Shown here: piece by piece, positions 32,442-42,077 of the stretch | Layout: every line of letters starts with the position of its first letter | Numbering within the stretch: the stretch's first letter is position 1 | Position numbers and translations under genes: made by a program | From: Granulicella sibirica | GTDB lineage: Bacteria > Acidobacteriota > Terriglobia > Terriglobales > Acidobacteriaceae | Assembly (NCBI RefSeq): GCF_004115155.1 | Contig: NZ_RDSM01000001.1 | Coordinates: forward strand, 1,860,001 to 1,924,000 | Length of the DNA: 64,000 nucleotides | Direction: 5' to 3' | The notes under the pieces: model-generated | Told to the model about the DNA's origin: nothing | Database searches by the model: none | The model's input: the letters and a program-made list of their open reading frames with translations, nothing else

Positions 32442-35400
32442 CTAGAAGAACAATCGCGCTCCAGCCTGAATGTTGCGCGGGCTGTAGGCGAAGTTGCTGT
32501 TGACGGAGTTGACGTAGCCAAAGCCGCCGGTTGCGGTGCGGGGCTGATAGGTGAGGGTTCCCGAGGAACTCGTTGCGTTCGATGTTGAGGCGACATTGTA
32601 AGCGGTCGTCACGAGGCTGGTAATGTTCTGGAAATTGGCGACGTTGAAGGCTTCGCCGACGAACTGAAGATTGAAGCGGTCCGTGAGCTTGAAGTCCTTC
32701 TGGATGCGGACGTCGATCACGAGGTCGCGTGGGTAGGTGTTGGTATTGCGACCGACCGCTGGGAGATACGTGACGGCAAGACCGGAGAGACCGCTGTTGA
32801 CGGCCTGGAGGCAGCCGGTTGCGGTGCATTGCGCAGGGGCCGTGGTGCCGTTGACGGATGCGCTGTACGGAAGACCGGATTGCACCTGCAATGCGGGTTT
32901 GATCGACCAGCCGTTGGTGGCTCCGTCCACGAAGCGGTGCCCCCTGGTGCCGGGGAGGTTGAGGATAGCCCAGCCGACGGCCCGATGGCGCACGTTGAGG
33001 TACGAGTTTCCGTAGTTCGCCTTGGCGTTGCCGTAGGGGTCAAAGAAGTTGTTGCTGCTGAAGCCGGTGACGGAGGTCTGGTTGTAGTCGAGCGCGTGCG
33101 ACCAGGTGTAGTTGATGTCAAAGCTCAGGAAGTTGTTGGCGCGTTTCGTAACGCCGACGGTGGCTCCATGGTAGTTCGAGTTGACGTTGCTGACCCCGGC
33201 ATAGACGGCACCGTACGCGGGGTTAAGGTTTACGCTGGCGCTCGACCCGGCGCGACGCTGGCCATAGACCTTGACCGGGATGACGGCACCGCACGTCAAC
33301 GTTCCGCAGGTGCCATCCGTGCCCGCAAGCACGGTGTAGTTGACGGTGTAGGCGTTGGCCGGGTTGATGTTGAGGTTGAGGCTGTTGGGGAGCTCACGGC
33401 CGAGGGCACCGAGGTAGCTGAGCGAAAGCACGGTGCCCCAGCCGAGATCCTGCTGCACAGCAAGGTCGAACTGTTCGGTGTAGGGATTCTGAAAGTGCGA
33501 ATCGATGTACTGAATATCGGGTGTCTGCCCGACGAAGCTGGAGGGGAGCGCCGGTAACAGGGGAGCGCCGGCGGAAGTGGGGGACGGGATGTTGTAGCTC
33601 AACTGACCCGCGGCAGCACCTGAGGCAAACCGGGCGCCGAGGATGTTGACGTTGGGAATCCGGCCATAGTAGATGCCAAAGCCGCCACGGACGACGGTCT
33701 TGCCGAGGCCGAAGGGGTCGTAGGCGAAGCCGAGGCGCGGGGCAATGTTGTTCTTGTCACTGATCTGGTTTGCGCTGGGGGCGAAGCTGGAGACCACGAG
33801 GTTCGCCTGCTGTCCGGGGATGGACTCGTAGTCGTAGCGAACACCCAGATTGAGCGTGAGGCGGGGCGTGAGTTTCCAGTCATCCTGCGCGAAGAAGCCG
33901 TAGTCGACGGTGGCGAGATCGAAGGTCGTTCCACCGACCGTCTGGTGGAAGTAGCTGTAGCAGCCAGCCGGTGTGTAGACACCCCCAGCGGTCGTGCCGC
34001 AGCCTCCGCCGACCCCGCTCAGCGCATCCTGCGCGAAAGCGAGGATCGATGTGTAGTTATAGGTTCCATTCGGCGAGTAGCCGGAGTAACCGAGAGTGTT
34101 CTGCAGATCGTAGTTGTGCACGATGTCGAGGCCGAATTTGACGGCGTGCCGGCCAATCTGGGCAAGGGCGGTGTCGCCGATCTGCCACTTGCGCTCATCA
34201 GGAAGCGCGGGGCGGAAGGCGTAGTAGGGCTGGCCGGCGATGAATCCCTGTGATCCGTTGTTGAGGTTGACCTGCGGGGTATTGCCGTTGAAGGTGAGGT
34301 ACTTGTTGACGAAGCTGCCGTTCGGCAGGGCGCTCTCATCGTTGAGCTCGCGACCATACTGATACCGTGCTTCATTGGTGAGGTTGGAGTTGATGGTCGT
34401 ATCGAGCTTGGCCAGGGTGTAATCCAGCTTCACGAAATCCTGGGCGAAGCCTTCCTTGCCGTAGAAGACGTTCGACTGCGTCTGAACGCCGCCAGGGGAA
34501 TCCCAGCGGAGGCGGTGATAGAGGAGGCTGACCGTGTTCTTCGCGTTGATCTGGTAGTCGAGTTTGGGGGTGTTGATGATCTGGAAGCCGATGCGCGGCG
34601 TGGTCCCGAGGTCGGTGTTGGCGGCAGCGATGAGGTTGTTATAGGCCGCGGATGCCGTCGTGGCGCTCGTCGCAACGCCAGTGCCGTTCTGAATGCTGGT
34701 AGCCAGCGTGGCAGACTGCGCAGCGGTGAGCGGGGTGTAGAAGGAGGCGGAGGCAGCGGAGCCGGTCCCCGGGAAGACGCGCTGGAAGCGGTCGAAGGCA
34801 TAGAAGAAGAAGAGCTTATCCTTGATCAGCGGGCCGCCGACCCCGAAGCCATACTGGTTGCGCTTGTCCTTGGGCTTGAAGAAGACCTTGCTTGCGGTAC
34901 CGGCGACTGGATCGTAGGCGATGGTGCTGGTGAACTGGTTGGATGCGCTCCACTGCTGATCGCGGTGATAGAAGTACAGTTCGCCGTGAAACTGGTTGGT
35001 GCCGCTCTTGGTGACCGAGTTGATGACCCCGCCCACGGCGCGTCCGAATTCGGCCGAGTAGACGCCGGTGTTGATCTGGAACTCGCGAATCGCGGTCTGG
35101 GCGGTGGAGTAGCCGGCGCGAGTGCGGCCACGCTCTTCGCCGTAGAAGACCTGGTTGTCGTCGGCGCCGTCGATCTCGACGTTGTTGAGCTGAGGCTGGA
35201 TGGCGCGGAAGGAGATGAGTCCGAAGCCCTGAGCGTCATTGGTCACGCCGGGAGTGAGCAGCGAAAGGCTCGACCAGCGGCGGTTGTTGATGGGGATGTT
35301 CTCGATCTCCTGGTTCGAGAGCTGACCACCATAGGCCGGGGTATCGAACTTGAGGACGGGAGCCTGCGCAGTGACTTCAACGACCTGGGTCTCACCGCCG

Positions 35401-35750
35401 GCCTTGAGATGTGGGCTGACTTCCGTGACGAAGTTAACCTGAACGCTTACGTCCGAGGAACGCTGGGTGTTGAAGCCGGGGAAGGTGAAGGTCACCGTGT
35501 AGGTGCCGGGGGGGAGTTGCGGCGCTTTGTAGAAACCGCTGCCGTCACTCTTCAGGACAACTTCAGCGTTCGTTCCGTCGTTATGAATCGCGACCTCAAC
35601 ACCGGGGACGGCTGCGTCCGATGAGTCGAACACTGTGCCGGAGATGGCTCCCTGGGTGGTCGATTGGGCGGATGCGAGAGCAGTCAAGCCGAAGAGGACG
35701 AGGGGGGCGAAACACCCTCGCAGCTTTCTATTGAGTACGTTGTTGGTCAT
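32442..35750 (-). CDS. TonB-dependent receptor with carboxypeptidase-regulatory domain (Oar-like)
   Basis: The 1102-residue protein has a signal peptide ending ALASAQ, then a CarboxypepD_reg domain (about 32-120) with GAISGTVFDSSDAAVPGVEV and GFYKAPQLPPGTYTVTFTFPGF. The plug follows: VEVTAQAPVLKFDT, IENIPINNRRWSSLSLLTPGV, AEFGRAVGGVINSVTKSGTNQFHG. The barrel ends NIQAGARLFF with a terminal Phe. It is an outer-membrane receptor of the Oar-like type that is abundant in soil acidobacteria. AGGAGA precedes the ATG. A strong terminator separates it from the next receptor, so the two are probably separate units. Confidence 0.93.
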   Translation of the reverse strand: MTNNVLNRKLRGCFAPLVLFGLTALASAQSTTQGAISGTVFDSSDAAVPGVEVAIHNDGTNAEVVLKSDGSGFYKAPQLPPGTYTVTFTFPGFNTQRSSDVSVQVNFVTEVSPHLKAGGETQVVEVTAQAPVLKFDTPAYGGQLSNQEIENIPINNRRWSSLSLLTPGVTNDAQGFGLISFRAIQPQLNNVEIDGADDNQVFYGEERGRTRAGYSTAQTAIREFQINTGVYSAEFGRAVGGVINSVTKSGTNQFHGELYFYHRDQQWSASNQFTSTIAYDPVAGTASKVFFKPKDKRNQYGFGVGGPLIKDKLFFFYAFDRFQRVFPGTGSAASASFYTPLTAAQSATLATSIQNGTGVATSATTASAAYNNLIAAANTDLGTTPRIGFQIINTPKLDYQINAKNTVSLLYHRLRWDSPGGVQTQSNVFYGKEGFAQDFVKLDYTLAKLDTTINSNLTNEARYQYGRELNDESALPNGSFVNKYLTFNGNTPQVNLNNGSQGFIAGQPYYAFRPALPDERKWQIGDTALAQIGRHAVKFGLDIVHNYDLQNTLGYSGYSPNGTYNYTSILAFAQDALSGVGGGCGTTAGGVYTPAGCYSYFHQTVGGTTFDLATVDYGFFAQDDWKLTPRLTLNLGVRYDYESIPGQQANLVVSSFAPSANQISDKNNIAPRLGFAYDPFGLGKTVVRGGFGIYYGRIPNVNILGARFASGAAAGQLSYNIPSPTSAGAPLLPALPSSFVGQTPDIQYIDSHFQNPYTEQFDLAVQQDLGWGTVLSLSYLGALGRELPNSLNLNINPANAYTVNYTVLAGTDGTCGTLTCGAVIPVKVYGQRRAGSSASVNLNPAYGAVYAGVSNVNSNYHGATVGVTKRANNFLSFDINYTWSHALDYNQTSVTGFSSNNFFDPYGNAKANYGNSYLNVRHRAVGWAILNLPGTRGHRFVDGATNGWSIKPALQVQSGLPYSASVNGTTAPAQCTATGCLQAVNSGLSGLAVTYLPAVGRNTNTYPRDLVIDVRIQKDFKLTDRFNLQFVGEAFNVANFQNITSLVTTAYNVASTSNATSSSGTLTYQPRTATGGFGYVNSVNSNFAYSPRNIQAGARLFF

Positions 35751-36047
35751 CTGGATCTCCTAGAGTAAGAGGGGGAACTTCCGGTTCACTGCTGAATTCG
35801 GCGCGTAGCCTTTCCAGGTCCTGCGAACTGGTGAGTGGTGTAGGTCAAAAGTTACATACTCCGGTTAACGGGAGATGACGGAGCGCCTAGTGGGCACGAG
35901 CGTGTGATCGGATCACAGGGCTTCGGCGGATCCTTTGCTCCGGTCGCTCCAGGGGAGGTACCAGGCTATAAGTGCTTTGGGTGAGGGGTTAGTGTAGCGT
36001 GGTCTCCGGAGCGATGTCCAGCCTCTTCCGTTACACTAGAGATTGCG
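35751..36047. other. 297-bp divergent gap between a receptor gene and obgE
   Basis: No gene is visible. It must hold promoters for both directions. It contains a short symmetrical CTCCGGTTAACGGGAG near 35860 and the palindrome listed separately at 35903-35917. TACACT about 15 bp before the obgE ATG could be a -10 box. Confidence 0.5.
35903..35917. promoter_or_regulatory. Perfect inverted repeat resembling a CRP/FNR-type operator
   Basis: TGTGATC-G-GATCACA has 7-bp arms. The half-site TGTGA is that of CRP/FNR proteins, but the spacing is one base shorter than the classical 6-bp spacer. It is about 150 bp upstream of both the receptor and obgE starts. Confidence 0.45.
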
Positions 36048-37148
36048 ATGTTTATTGATGAAGCAAGAATTCGAGTAAAAGCCGGAGACGGTGGAAACGG
36101 CTGCATGGCGTTCCGGCGGGAGAAGTTCGTGCCGCGCGGGGGGCCGTCGGGCGGGGACGGCGGGCACGGCGGAGACGTCGTCATGTCGGCGTCGTTGAGC
36201 CACAATACGCTGGTGCACTTCCGGTTCAATCCGGAGCATAAGTCACAGCGCGGCGGGCACGGGTTGGGGTCGAACTGCTCAGGGTACTCGGGCGAGCATA
36301 CGGTGCTGCAGGTGCCACTGGGCACGCTGCTCTTCGACGACGATACCGGCGAGCTGATCCATGACTTTACCCGGCTGAATGATCAGATCGTGATCGCCAA
36401 GGGCGGGCGCGGCGGGCGCGGGAATCAACACTTTGCGACCAGTACGCACCAGGCTCCGCGAGAGCATGAGCTTGGGCGAGCGGGTGAGGAGCGGAACTAT
36501 CGGCTGGAGTTGCGGCTGCTGGCAGATGCCGGGTTGGTCGGGTACCCGAATGTCGGGAAGTCGACGTTGATTTCGAGGATTTCGGCGGCGAAGCCGAAGG
36601 TGGCGGATTATGCGTTTACGACGCTTGAGCCGAACCTTGGGGTCGTGTCGGTGGGGGATTGGCCGCATACGCAGTCGTTTACCGTGGCGGATCTGCCGGG
36701 GCTGATCGAAGGGGCGCACCTTGGGGCGGGGCTGGGGATCCAGTTTCTGAAGCATATCGAACGGACGAGCGTGATCGTGCACCTTGTCGATGTGTCGGAT
36801 GGGTCGGGGCGCGAGGATCCTGTCGAGGACTACAAGGTGATCACCGAGGAGTTGAAGAGCTTCGATCCCGAGCTGGTGAAGAAGCCAACCGTGCTTGTGG
36901 CGGCGAAGATTGATGTCGCGAACCCGGAGAAGCTCAAGAAGCTGACGGCGATGGCGAAAAGGCGGAAGCTTCCCTTCTATGCGATGTCGGCAGTGACGGG
37001 CGAGGGGATTGAGCCACTGAAGTTCGCTCTGGCGGAACTGGTGGCGACGCATCGGCCGATCTCGCTCGAGGAAGAGGCGCCTGCCCCGGAGAAGACGAAG
37101 CCCGCGTATCCGCCACCGCCGAGTTCGGCGAGGCGGCGGTCCAGCTAG
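36048..37148 (+). CDS. obgE: Obg-family GTPase
   Basis: The 366-residue GTPase of ribosome assembly has the glycine-rich Obg fold in residues 1-158 ([21 protein letters not shown] and [21 protein letters not shown] in parts). The G domain has G1 GYPNVGKST (Lys171), switch region [13 protein letters not shown] and G3 DLPGLIEGA. The base-specificity loop is atypical: VLVAAKIDV replaces the usual NKxD. The tail is short and charged ([16 protein letters not shown]). It binds the large ribosomal subunit and couples growth to GTP supply. It opens an operon with nadD (5-bp gap) and rsfS. Confidence 0.95.
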   Translation: MFIDEARIRVKAGDGGNGCMAFRREKFVPRGGPSGGDGGHGGDVVMSASLSHNTLVHFRFNPEHKSQRGGHGLGSNCSGYSGEHTVLQVPLGTLLFDDDTGELIHDFTRLNDQIVIAKGGRGGRGNQHFATSTHQAPREHELGRAGEERNYRLELRLLADAGLVGYPNVGKSTLISRISAAKPKVADYAFTTLEPNLGVVSVGDWPHTQSFTVADLPGLIEGAHLGAGLGIQFLKHIERTSVIVHLVDVSDGSGREDPVEDYKVITEELKSFDPELVKKPTVLVAAKIDVANPEKLKKLTAMAKRRKLPFYAMSAVTGEGIEPLKFALAELVATHRPISLEEEAPAPEKTKPAYPPPPSSARRRSS

Positions 37149-37152
37149 GCGG

Positions 37153-37737
37153 ATGCGGGTCGCGCTGTTCGGTGGAAGCTTCGACCCGCCGCACCGGGGG
37201 CATGTGGCGATCGCCAAGGCTGCGGCCGATGCGTTTCGGCTTGATCGGGTGCTGTTTGCGCCGGTGGGGCGGCAGCCTCTGAAGCGGGATGCGCTGATTG
37301 CTTCGTTCGAGGATCGGCTTGCGATGGTACGGCTTGCTTGTGAGGGGGACTCACGGCTGGTGGCGTCGGATATGGATGCGCCGACTGGGGATGGAACTCC
37401 CAATTACACCGTGGATACGCTTGTCCGGCTCGGCGCGAGGTTTCCGGGCGCTGAGCTTTTTTGCGTCGTCGGCGTGGATGCGTTCAAGGATATGCCGCGG
37501 TGGCGGGAGCCGGACAGGCTGAGGTCGCTCGCGGAGTGGATCGTGGTGACTCGCCCGGGATATTCAGTGGAGATTGCCGAAGCTGGGGGGGGGAAGCACC
37601 TGCTCGAGACGGTGCATGAGGACGTGTCGGCGACGGATGTGCGCGAACGGCTGCGTGAAGGGCTGCGGTGCCAGGATCTCGTTCCGGTCCAGGTGCTGCG
37701 GTATATCGAGGAGCACGGCCTCTATCGACGGCAATAA
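37153..37737 (+). CDS. nadD: Nicotinate-nucleotide adenylyltransferase
   Basis: The 194-residue enzyme makes deamido-NAD from nicotinate mononucleotide and ATP. The nucleotidyltransferase signature GGSFDPPHRGHVAIA is at residues 6-20. Further blocks are RVLFAPVGRQPLK, PNYTVDTLVRL, CVVGVDAFKDMPRW and the C-terminal SATDVRERLREGL, which holds the ISSTxIR-like ATP contact. It lies between obgE and rsfS in a conserved bacterial gene order, five bases after the obgE stop. Confidence 0.95.
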   Translation: MRVALFGGSFDPPHRGHVAIAKAAADAFRLDRVLFAPVGRQPLKRDALIASFEDRLAMVRLACEGDSRLVASDMDAPTGDGTPNYTVDTLVRLGARFPGAELFCVVGVDAFKDMPRWREPDRLRSLAEWIVVTRPGYSVEIAEAGGGKHLLETVHEDVSATDVRERLREGLRCQDLVPVQVLRYIEEHGLYRRQ

Positions 37738-37785
37738 GACGGTTTGACGCTGGTTTGTGGGGCGACAACCCGATACCATAGAGGG

Positions 37786-38358
37786 ATGGCCTCTACCGAA
37801 AGCTACCAGCTCTTGCTCACCGCGGCGGCCGCCTGCGAAGACAAGAAAGCCGAAGATATCCGGATCCTCAAGCTCGACCCGTCGGAGAGTGGACTCACCG
37901 ACTACTTCCTGATCTGCAACGGCACCAACGACCGCCAGAACGTCGCGATCACCGACGAGATCGAGATCCGGCTCAAGCGGGACTTCGGCGTGTATCCGAA
38001 CTCGGTTGAGGGACGCCGACAGGGAGAATGGGTGCTGATGGATTACGTGGACTTCATCGTCCATGTGTTCTCGCCAGAGAAGCGGGCGTTCTATGGGCTG
38101 GAACGGCTGAGGAAGTCGGCGACCACGATCAGTGTCGACGACCTCAATGAGGAGTTGAAGGCGTCGATTGCGGCGGCGCGGGTGAAGACGCCGAAGAAGC
38201 CGCTGTCGGGAGAACGGGCCGAGGAAGAACCGGTTGCTCCGAAGGCCAAGGCGAAGAAGGCTGCGAAGAAAGTCGCTGCAAAGGTTGCGGCGAAGAAGAG
38301 TGCCGCGAAGAAGGTTCCGGCGAAGAAGACAGCAGCAAAGAAGAAGTCCACGAAGTAG
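37786..38358 (+). CDS. rsfS: Ribosomal silencing factor RsfS with a lysine-rich histone-like tail
   Basis: Residues 1-132 of this 190-residue protein are the RsfS/Iojap domain: DKKAEDIRILKLDPSESGLTDYFLICNGTNDRQNVAITDEIE in pieces, GRRQGEWVLMDYVDFIVHVFSPEKRAFYGLE. It binds uL14 and blocks subunit joining in starvation. From about 134 to the end comes a tail of Lys/Ala repeats (KAKAKKAAKKVAAK, KKTAAKKKSTK) resembling histone H1-like bacterial proteins; most RsfS proteins end near 110-130. ATG 37786 is chosen with GAGGG next to it and for fit to the family N-terminus. The usual partner rlmH lies 4 kb further on, beyond an opposing receptor gene. Confidence 0.93.
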   Translation: MASTESYQLLLTAAAACEDKKAEDIRILKLDPSESGLTDYFLICNGTNDRQNVAITDEIEIRLKRDFGVYPNSVEGRRQGEWVLMDYVDFIVHVFSPEKRAFYGLERLRKSATTISVDDLNEELKASIAAARVKTPKKPLSGERAEEEPVAPKAKAKKAAKKVAAKVAAKKSAAKKVPAKKTAAKKKSTK

Positions 38359-38415
38359 TGTTCCGCCGTCTGTCGGCTGACTCGGATTGCGCCTTCCCTG
38401 GCTACTGGAAATAGA

Positions 38416-38448
38416 AATGCGGAGAGCCGAAGCTCTCCGCATTTCGTT
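38416..38448. terminator. Bidirectional intrinsic terminator
   Basis: AATGCGGAGAG and CTCTCCGCATT pair around CCGAAG, with TTTCGTTTT on the + side and TTTCTATTT on the - side. It lies between the convergent rsfS and receptor genes. Confidence 0.88.
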
Positions 38449-38462
38449 TTACTGGGTGAGGG

Positions 38463-41400
38463 TTAGAAGTTCAGCTTGAGCTGGAACTCGGTAGAGCGAG
38501 GACCGCCCTGATCGAAGGTACCGGATCCACGACCGACACGGTATGCCTCGATTGCTCCCGGACCAGCCAAGCCGTTGACATTCCCCGTCAAGGTGTTGAC
38601 CGTACCGCCATTCCCGTCACCCCCGTCCGCGACATTCTGCAGAGTACCTGAGGGGCCCTTGCTGGGATCGAAGTTGCTGAAGTTTCCGACGTTGTAGAAG
38701 GCGATCGCAGGCTCGAGGCTCATTCCTTCCCGGAACCGATTGAGACGAATCGGATAGGAGAAGTTCAGATCCATGCCACGAATGGATGGATTGCCAAGGG
38801 CACGCGCCTGGGGAAGGGTGGCGATAGGTTGAATGGCTGCACCGATCGCGACCAACTGCTGCTGAGTGAAGAGGCCGGCGGCTACGAGCGCCTGTCCTGC
38901 CGGGGTGAGCTGGTTGGCATGGGTGTTGTTGAAGTTCTGGATGAAGGCACCAAGATTGGTTGGCTTGACGCGATGCATGTAATCGCCCGGGAGGGTTCCG
39001 GGAACCAGATCAGCCACTGTACCGTCACCGGTGACGTCGGTCTGGAAGATGTTGCCGGTGGTGAGCGGGTTGTCGAGGAGCAGGGTCGTCGGCGCAGCCG
39101 AGCTGAAGTGGCCGACGATGCCGATCTGCGGTCCGTACTTCATGGTGAAGGAGCCGCCGAAGGATACCTGGTGCTTGTGGTCGAGGTTCGCGCGACCGAT
39201 GTAGGCGTTCGGGTTGTCGTTATCGTAGGAGAGACCGCTGAAGAACTGGTCACCCGTGGAGTTGTTGCTGCTGCTCACGATACGAGACAGGTTATAGGAC
39301 ACCTGGATATTGCCGCGATCGACGAATTTGAACGGATGCGACTTGGCCTGACGGAAGACGACCTGGAGAGCGTCGTAGCCAGAACGGCCGATGGGCTGAA
39401 GGAATGCACCTGAACCGAGCAGCTGATTCTGACCAGGGAAGGCAGCACCGGTGTTTGGGGTCACACCATTGAAACCAGCTGACAGCCCGCCATTGAAGTT
39501 CGCACCGGAGTCAAGACCGTTGCCGGCGAAAGACTGCAGTATTCCGTTGCCGCCCAGGATGTTGGCGCCACCGGCACCCTCGCCAGCTGCTGCAATGGTG
39601 CAATTGATGGCAGCCTGAGAAGAGCCACCCGCGCAACCCGCAGCCGCCGTTGTTGCGGCAATGGCATTCTTGGCCGCAGTGACGTTCAAGTAGCGGGAGG
39701 CCCCAAGATGGTTCAGATCGGTCTCTTGCGAGATCTTGATGGTGCTGTTGTGGATGTAGTCCGCACGAAGGATCGCGCCCTTGGCGATCTCATGCTGGAT
39801 GCCGAAGTTCCACTGCTGCGAGTAAGGGGTTTTGTAGTTGGGGGCGTAGATGCCGGCGGCATCGAGCGTCTGCCCGATATAGGCGCCGTTTGCCGAGGTA
39901 GCGTTTGCAGCGCTGTTCTGCTGGTAGAGCTGCTGAAGGGCGATTGCATACGGAGCGGCTGAGGCAACTGAACCGGAGCAGATCGATGCGATGGAGCGAG
40001 TGACCCCGCCGACCGTCGCGCTGTTTACTACGGTTCCGTCGGGCTGCACGAAGTTTCCCGACGCGCAGATCGATTTGTCGTTGAAGAAGGCGCCTTGCTT
40101 GATGACGCCGGTGCGGGCGTTGGTGGTGTTGTTGAATACGTCTCCCTCGAAGAAGATGCCGTAAGCGCCGGTGAGCACGGTCTTGTGGTTACCCGGGGCG
40201 TACGCGAAGCCAATTTGAGGAGCGAAGTTTCCGTAGGGCTGGTGGACGTGACTCTGGGTGAAGCTGGGGTTATAGGCCGAGAAGAGTGGCGTACTGCCAG
40301 TGCAGGGAAGAAGGCTGGGATCCAACGTACTGCTGATATCCGAGCAGTTGGGGGTGGCAAGGTCCTGGTTGGCGCGACCGGTGTCGACGCTCCAGCGGAC
40401 GCCGGCGTTGAGGGTAAAATTCGACGTGAGCTTGATGGTGTCACTGATGTAAGCGCCTTCACGCCAGTCGCCCACTCCACCACCGATGAGCCCGAAGCCC
40501 GAGTGCTCGGTGAAGAATCCCAAGCCGTTTCCAAGTACGATCGAGCTGGCATGGTAGCCGTTGATGGCATCGGTCGGATCGCCAATGGCGGTTCCGGAGG
40601 TCTCGCGGATGCGCGGCGCGAGTCCGAAGAAGGCCGCGAAGCCGCCACCCTGGATACGGTTGAGGCTGTAGCCATACTTGAAGCTTTGACGGCCCTTAGT
40701 CCAGCTTCCGTCATAACGGAACTGCTTGTCGGACTGGAAGGTGCCTTGTGGGGCGAGGTCGTTCGGCCCGGTGTAAAGGTTCTGAACGACGTTCTCGAAC
40801 GTGATTCCAGGCAGAAGGTTGAAGATACCACCGCTCGCGTCGGAGATCAGGTTGTGGAACTTCTCATAGGAGCCGCGGAAGGAGTGGGTAAAGCGACCGG
40901 TCTGGAAGTCGGCACCACCGGCGATGCCCGGGGTATTGTCACGATTCGCATAGCGCTGGAAGCCGTCGCCGAAGGCGCTGGCGACCGAGTTTACGTTGTA
41001 GTTGCCACGTACGAAGTAGTGACCGCCGAGGGGACCGTTATAGTCCAAGCGGACAACCGAATAGGTTTCCTTGTAGGGAGTGGTAAGGGATAGGCCCTGA
41101 TACTGCGGAAACTGGGATCCGATCGAGATCGGCGTGGCGCTGTCCTGCTTGATGCGTTCGATGTTGCCGAAGAAGAAGAGCTTGTCCTTGAAGATGGGGC
41201 CGCCGGCACTTCCACCAAACTGGTTGCGCTGGAAGGGGGCCTTCTGGCCCTGAACATCCGCGAACACGGCGCGGTAATCCTGGAAGTTGTAGAAGGCCTG
41301 GCCGTGGATGCGGTTGGTTCCGCTCTGGCTGGCGACGAGAACCTGCCCGGTCGAAGTGATATCGCCCGAGACGTCCTGCGTCGAGCGGTTGAGCTGGAAC

Positions 41401-42077
41401 TCGGAGATGGAACCCTGCGAGACGTTGAAGATGGTCGTGCCGACGGTTTCGTCCGTGATGTCCTGACCATCGAGGAGGATACGGGTGGTACGTCCAGAGA
41501 CGCCGCCGACCGAGATAGCGGAATAGCCGGCCTTGGTGGGATCGAAGCTCTCACCCGACTGGAGGATGACGCCCGGCTCGATTTGCGCGATGTCGAGGAA
41601 GTTGCGTCCATTGATCGGCAGGTGCTGAATCTGCTCGTTGGTGAGGACGTCGGAGACTCCTGCCTGCTCGGTGTTCACCTGAAGCTCGCCGGCGGTGACC
41701 TCGATGGTCTCGCTCGACTGTCCGACGGACAGCTTGAAGTTACCGCTGGTCGCCGTACCGGTACGAACCACGGTGGTGACGACGAGCTTCTGGAAGCCAG
41801 GCGTGCTGACGGAGACTTCATAGGTGCCAGGGTTCAGCGGTCCGATGCTGTAAAAGCCCGCCGAGTCGGTGGTGATAGACCGGGTGAACCCGGTATCGAT
41901 ACCGCGAATATCGATGGACGCTTTGCTAAGAACCGCATTGCTGGGGTCGGTGATCGTACCCTGGATCGATCCGCCGTTCGTCGATACCGCCTGGGCGAAG
42001 CTTATCGGCGCTGCTGGCCCGAAGCTGACGCCAAAACTCATTGCTGCCGCTAAGGCCAGAGGAAAGAACTTCTTCAT
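38463..42077 (-). CDS. TonB-dependent receptor with carboxypeptidase-regulatory domain
   Basis: This is the largest receptor here, 1204 residues. A signal peptide precedes SFAQAVSTNGGS. The regulatory domain (about 38-115) has GSIQGTITDPSNAVLSKASI and GFYSIGPLNPGTYEVSVSTPGF, and the plug has IEVTAGELQVNTEQAGVSDVL, QIQHLPINGRNFLDIAQIEPGV and GQVLVASQSGTNRIHGQAFYN. The barrel ends STEFQLKLNF with the terminal Phe needed for outer-membrane insertion. The substrate is unknown. The gene lies on the opposite strand between rsfS and rlmH, which are usually neighbours, so it was probably inserted there. Confidence 0.92.
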   Translation of the reverse strand: MKKFFPLALAAAMSFGVSFGPAAPISFAQAVSTNGGSIQGTITDPSNAVLSKASIDIRGIDTGFTRSITTDSAGFYSIGPLNPGTYEVSVSTPGFQKLVVTTVVRTGTATSGNFKLSVGQSSETIEVTAGELQVNTEQAGVSDVLTNEQIQHLPINGRNFLDIAQIEPGVILQSGESFDPTKAGYSAISVGGVSGRTTRILLDGQDITDETVGTTIFNVSQGSISEFQLNRSTQDVSGDITSTGQVLVASQSGTNRIHGQAFYNFQDYRAVFADVQGQKAPFQRNQFGGSAGGPIFKDKLFFFGNIERIKQDSATPISIGSQFPQYQGLSLTTPYKETYSVVRLDYNGPLGGHYFVRGNYNVNSVASAFGDGFQRYANRDNTPGIAGGADFQTGRFTHSFRGSYEKFHNLISDASGGIFNLLPGITFENVVQNLYTGPNDLAPQGTFQSDKQFRYDGSWTKGRQSFKYGYSLNRIQGGGFAAFFGLAPRIRETSGTAIGDPTDAINGYHASSIVLGNGLGFFTEHSGFGLIGGGVGDWREGAYISDTIKLTSNFTLNAGVRWSVDTGRANQDLATPNCSDISSTLDPSLLPCTGSTPLFSAYNPSFTQSHVHQPYGNFAPQIGFAYAPGNHKTVLTGAYGIFFEGDVFNNTTNARTGVIKQGAFFNDKSICASGNFVQPDGTVVNSATVGGVTRSIASICSGSVASAAPYAIALQQLYQQNSAANATSANGAYIGQTLDAAGIYAPNYKTPYSQQWNFGIQHEIAKGAILRADYIHNSTIKISQETDLNHLGASRYLNVTAAKNAIAATTAAAGCAGGSSQAAINCTIAAAGEGAGGANILGGNGILQSFAGNGLDSGANFNGGLSAGFNGVTPNTGAAFPGQNQLLGSGAFLQPIGRSGYDALQVVFRQAKSHPFKFVDRGNIQVSYNLSRIVSSSNNSTGDQFFSGLSYDNDNPNAYIGRANLDHKHQVSFGGSFTMKYGPQIGIVGHFSSAAPTTLLLDNPLTTGNIFQTDVTGDGTVADLVPGTLPGDYMHRVKPTNLGAFIQNFNNTHANQLTPAGQALVAAGLFTQQQLVAIGAAIQPIATLPQARALGNPSIRGMDLNFSYPIRLNRFREGMSLEPAIAFYNVGNFSNFDPSKGPSGTLQNVADGGDGNGGTVNTLTGNVNGLAGPGAIEAYRVGRGSGTFDQGGPRSTEFQLKLNF

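Noticed and set aside
32257..32829. N-terminal extension of the 28987 receptor frame
   Set aside because: The extra 191 residues cover the terminator hairpin and overlap the 3' end of the next receptor gene. A GTG with GGGGAG and a following signal peptide marks the true start at 32256.
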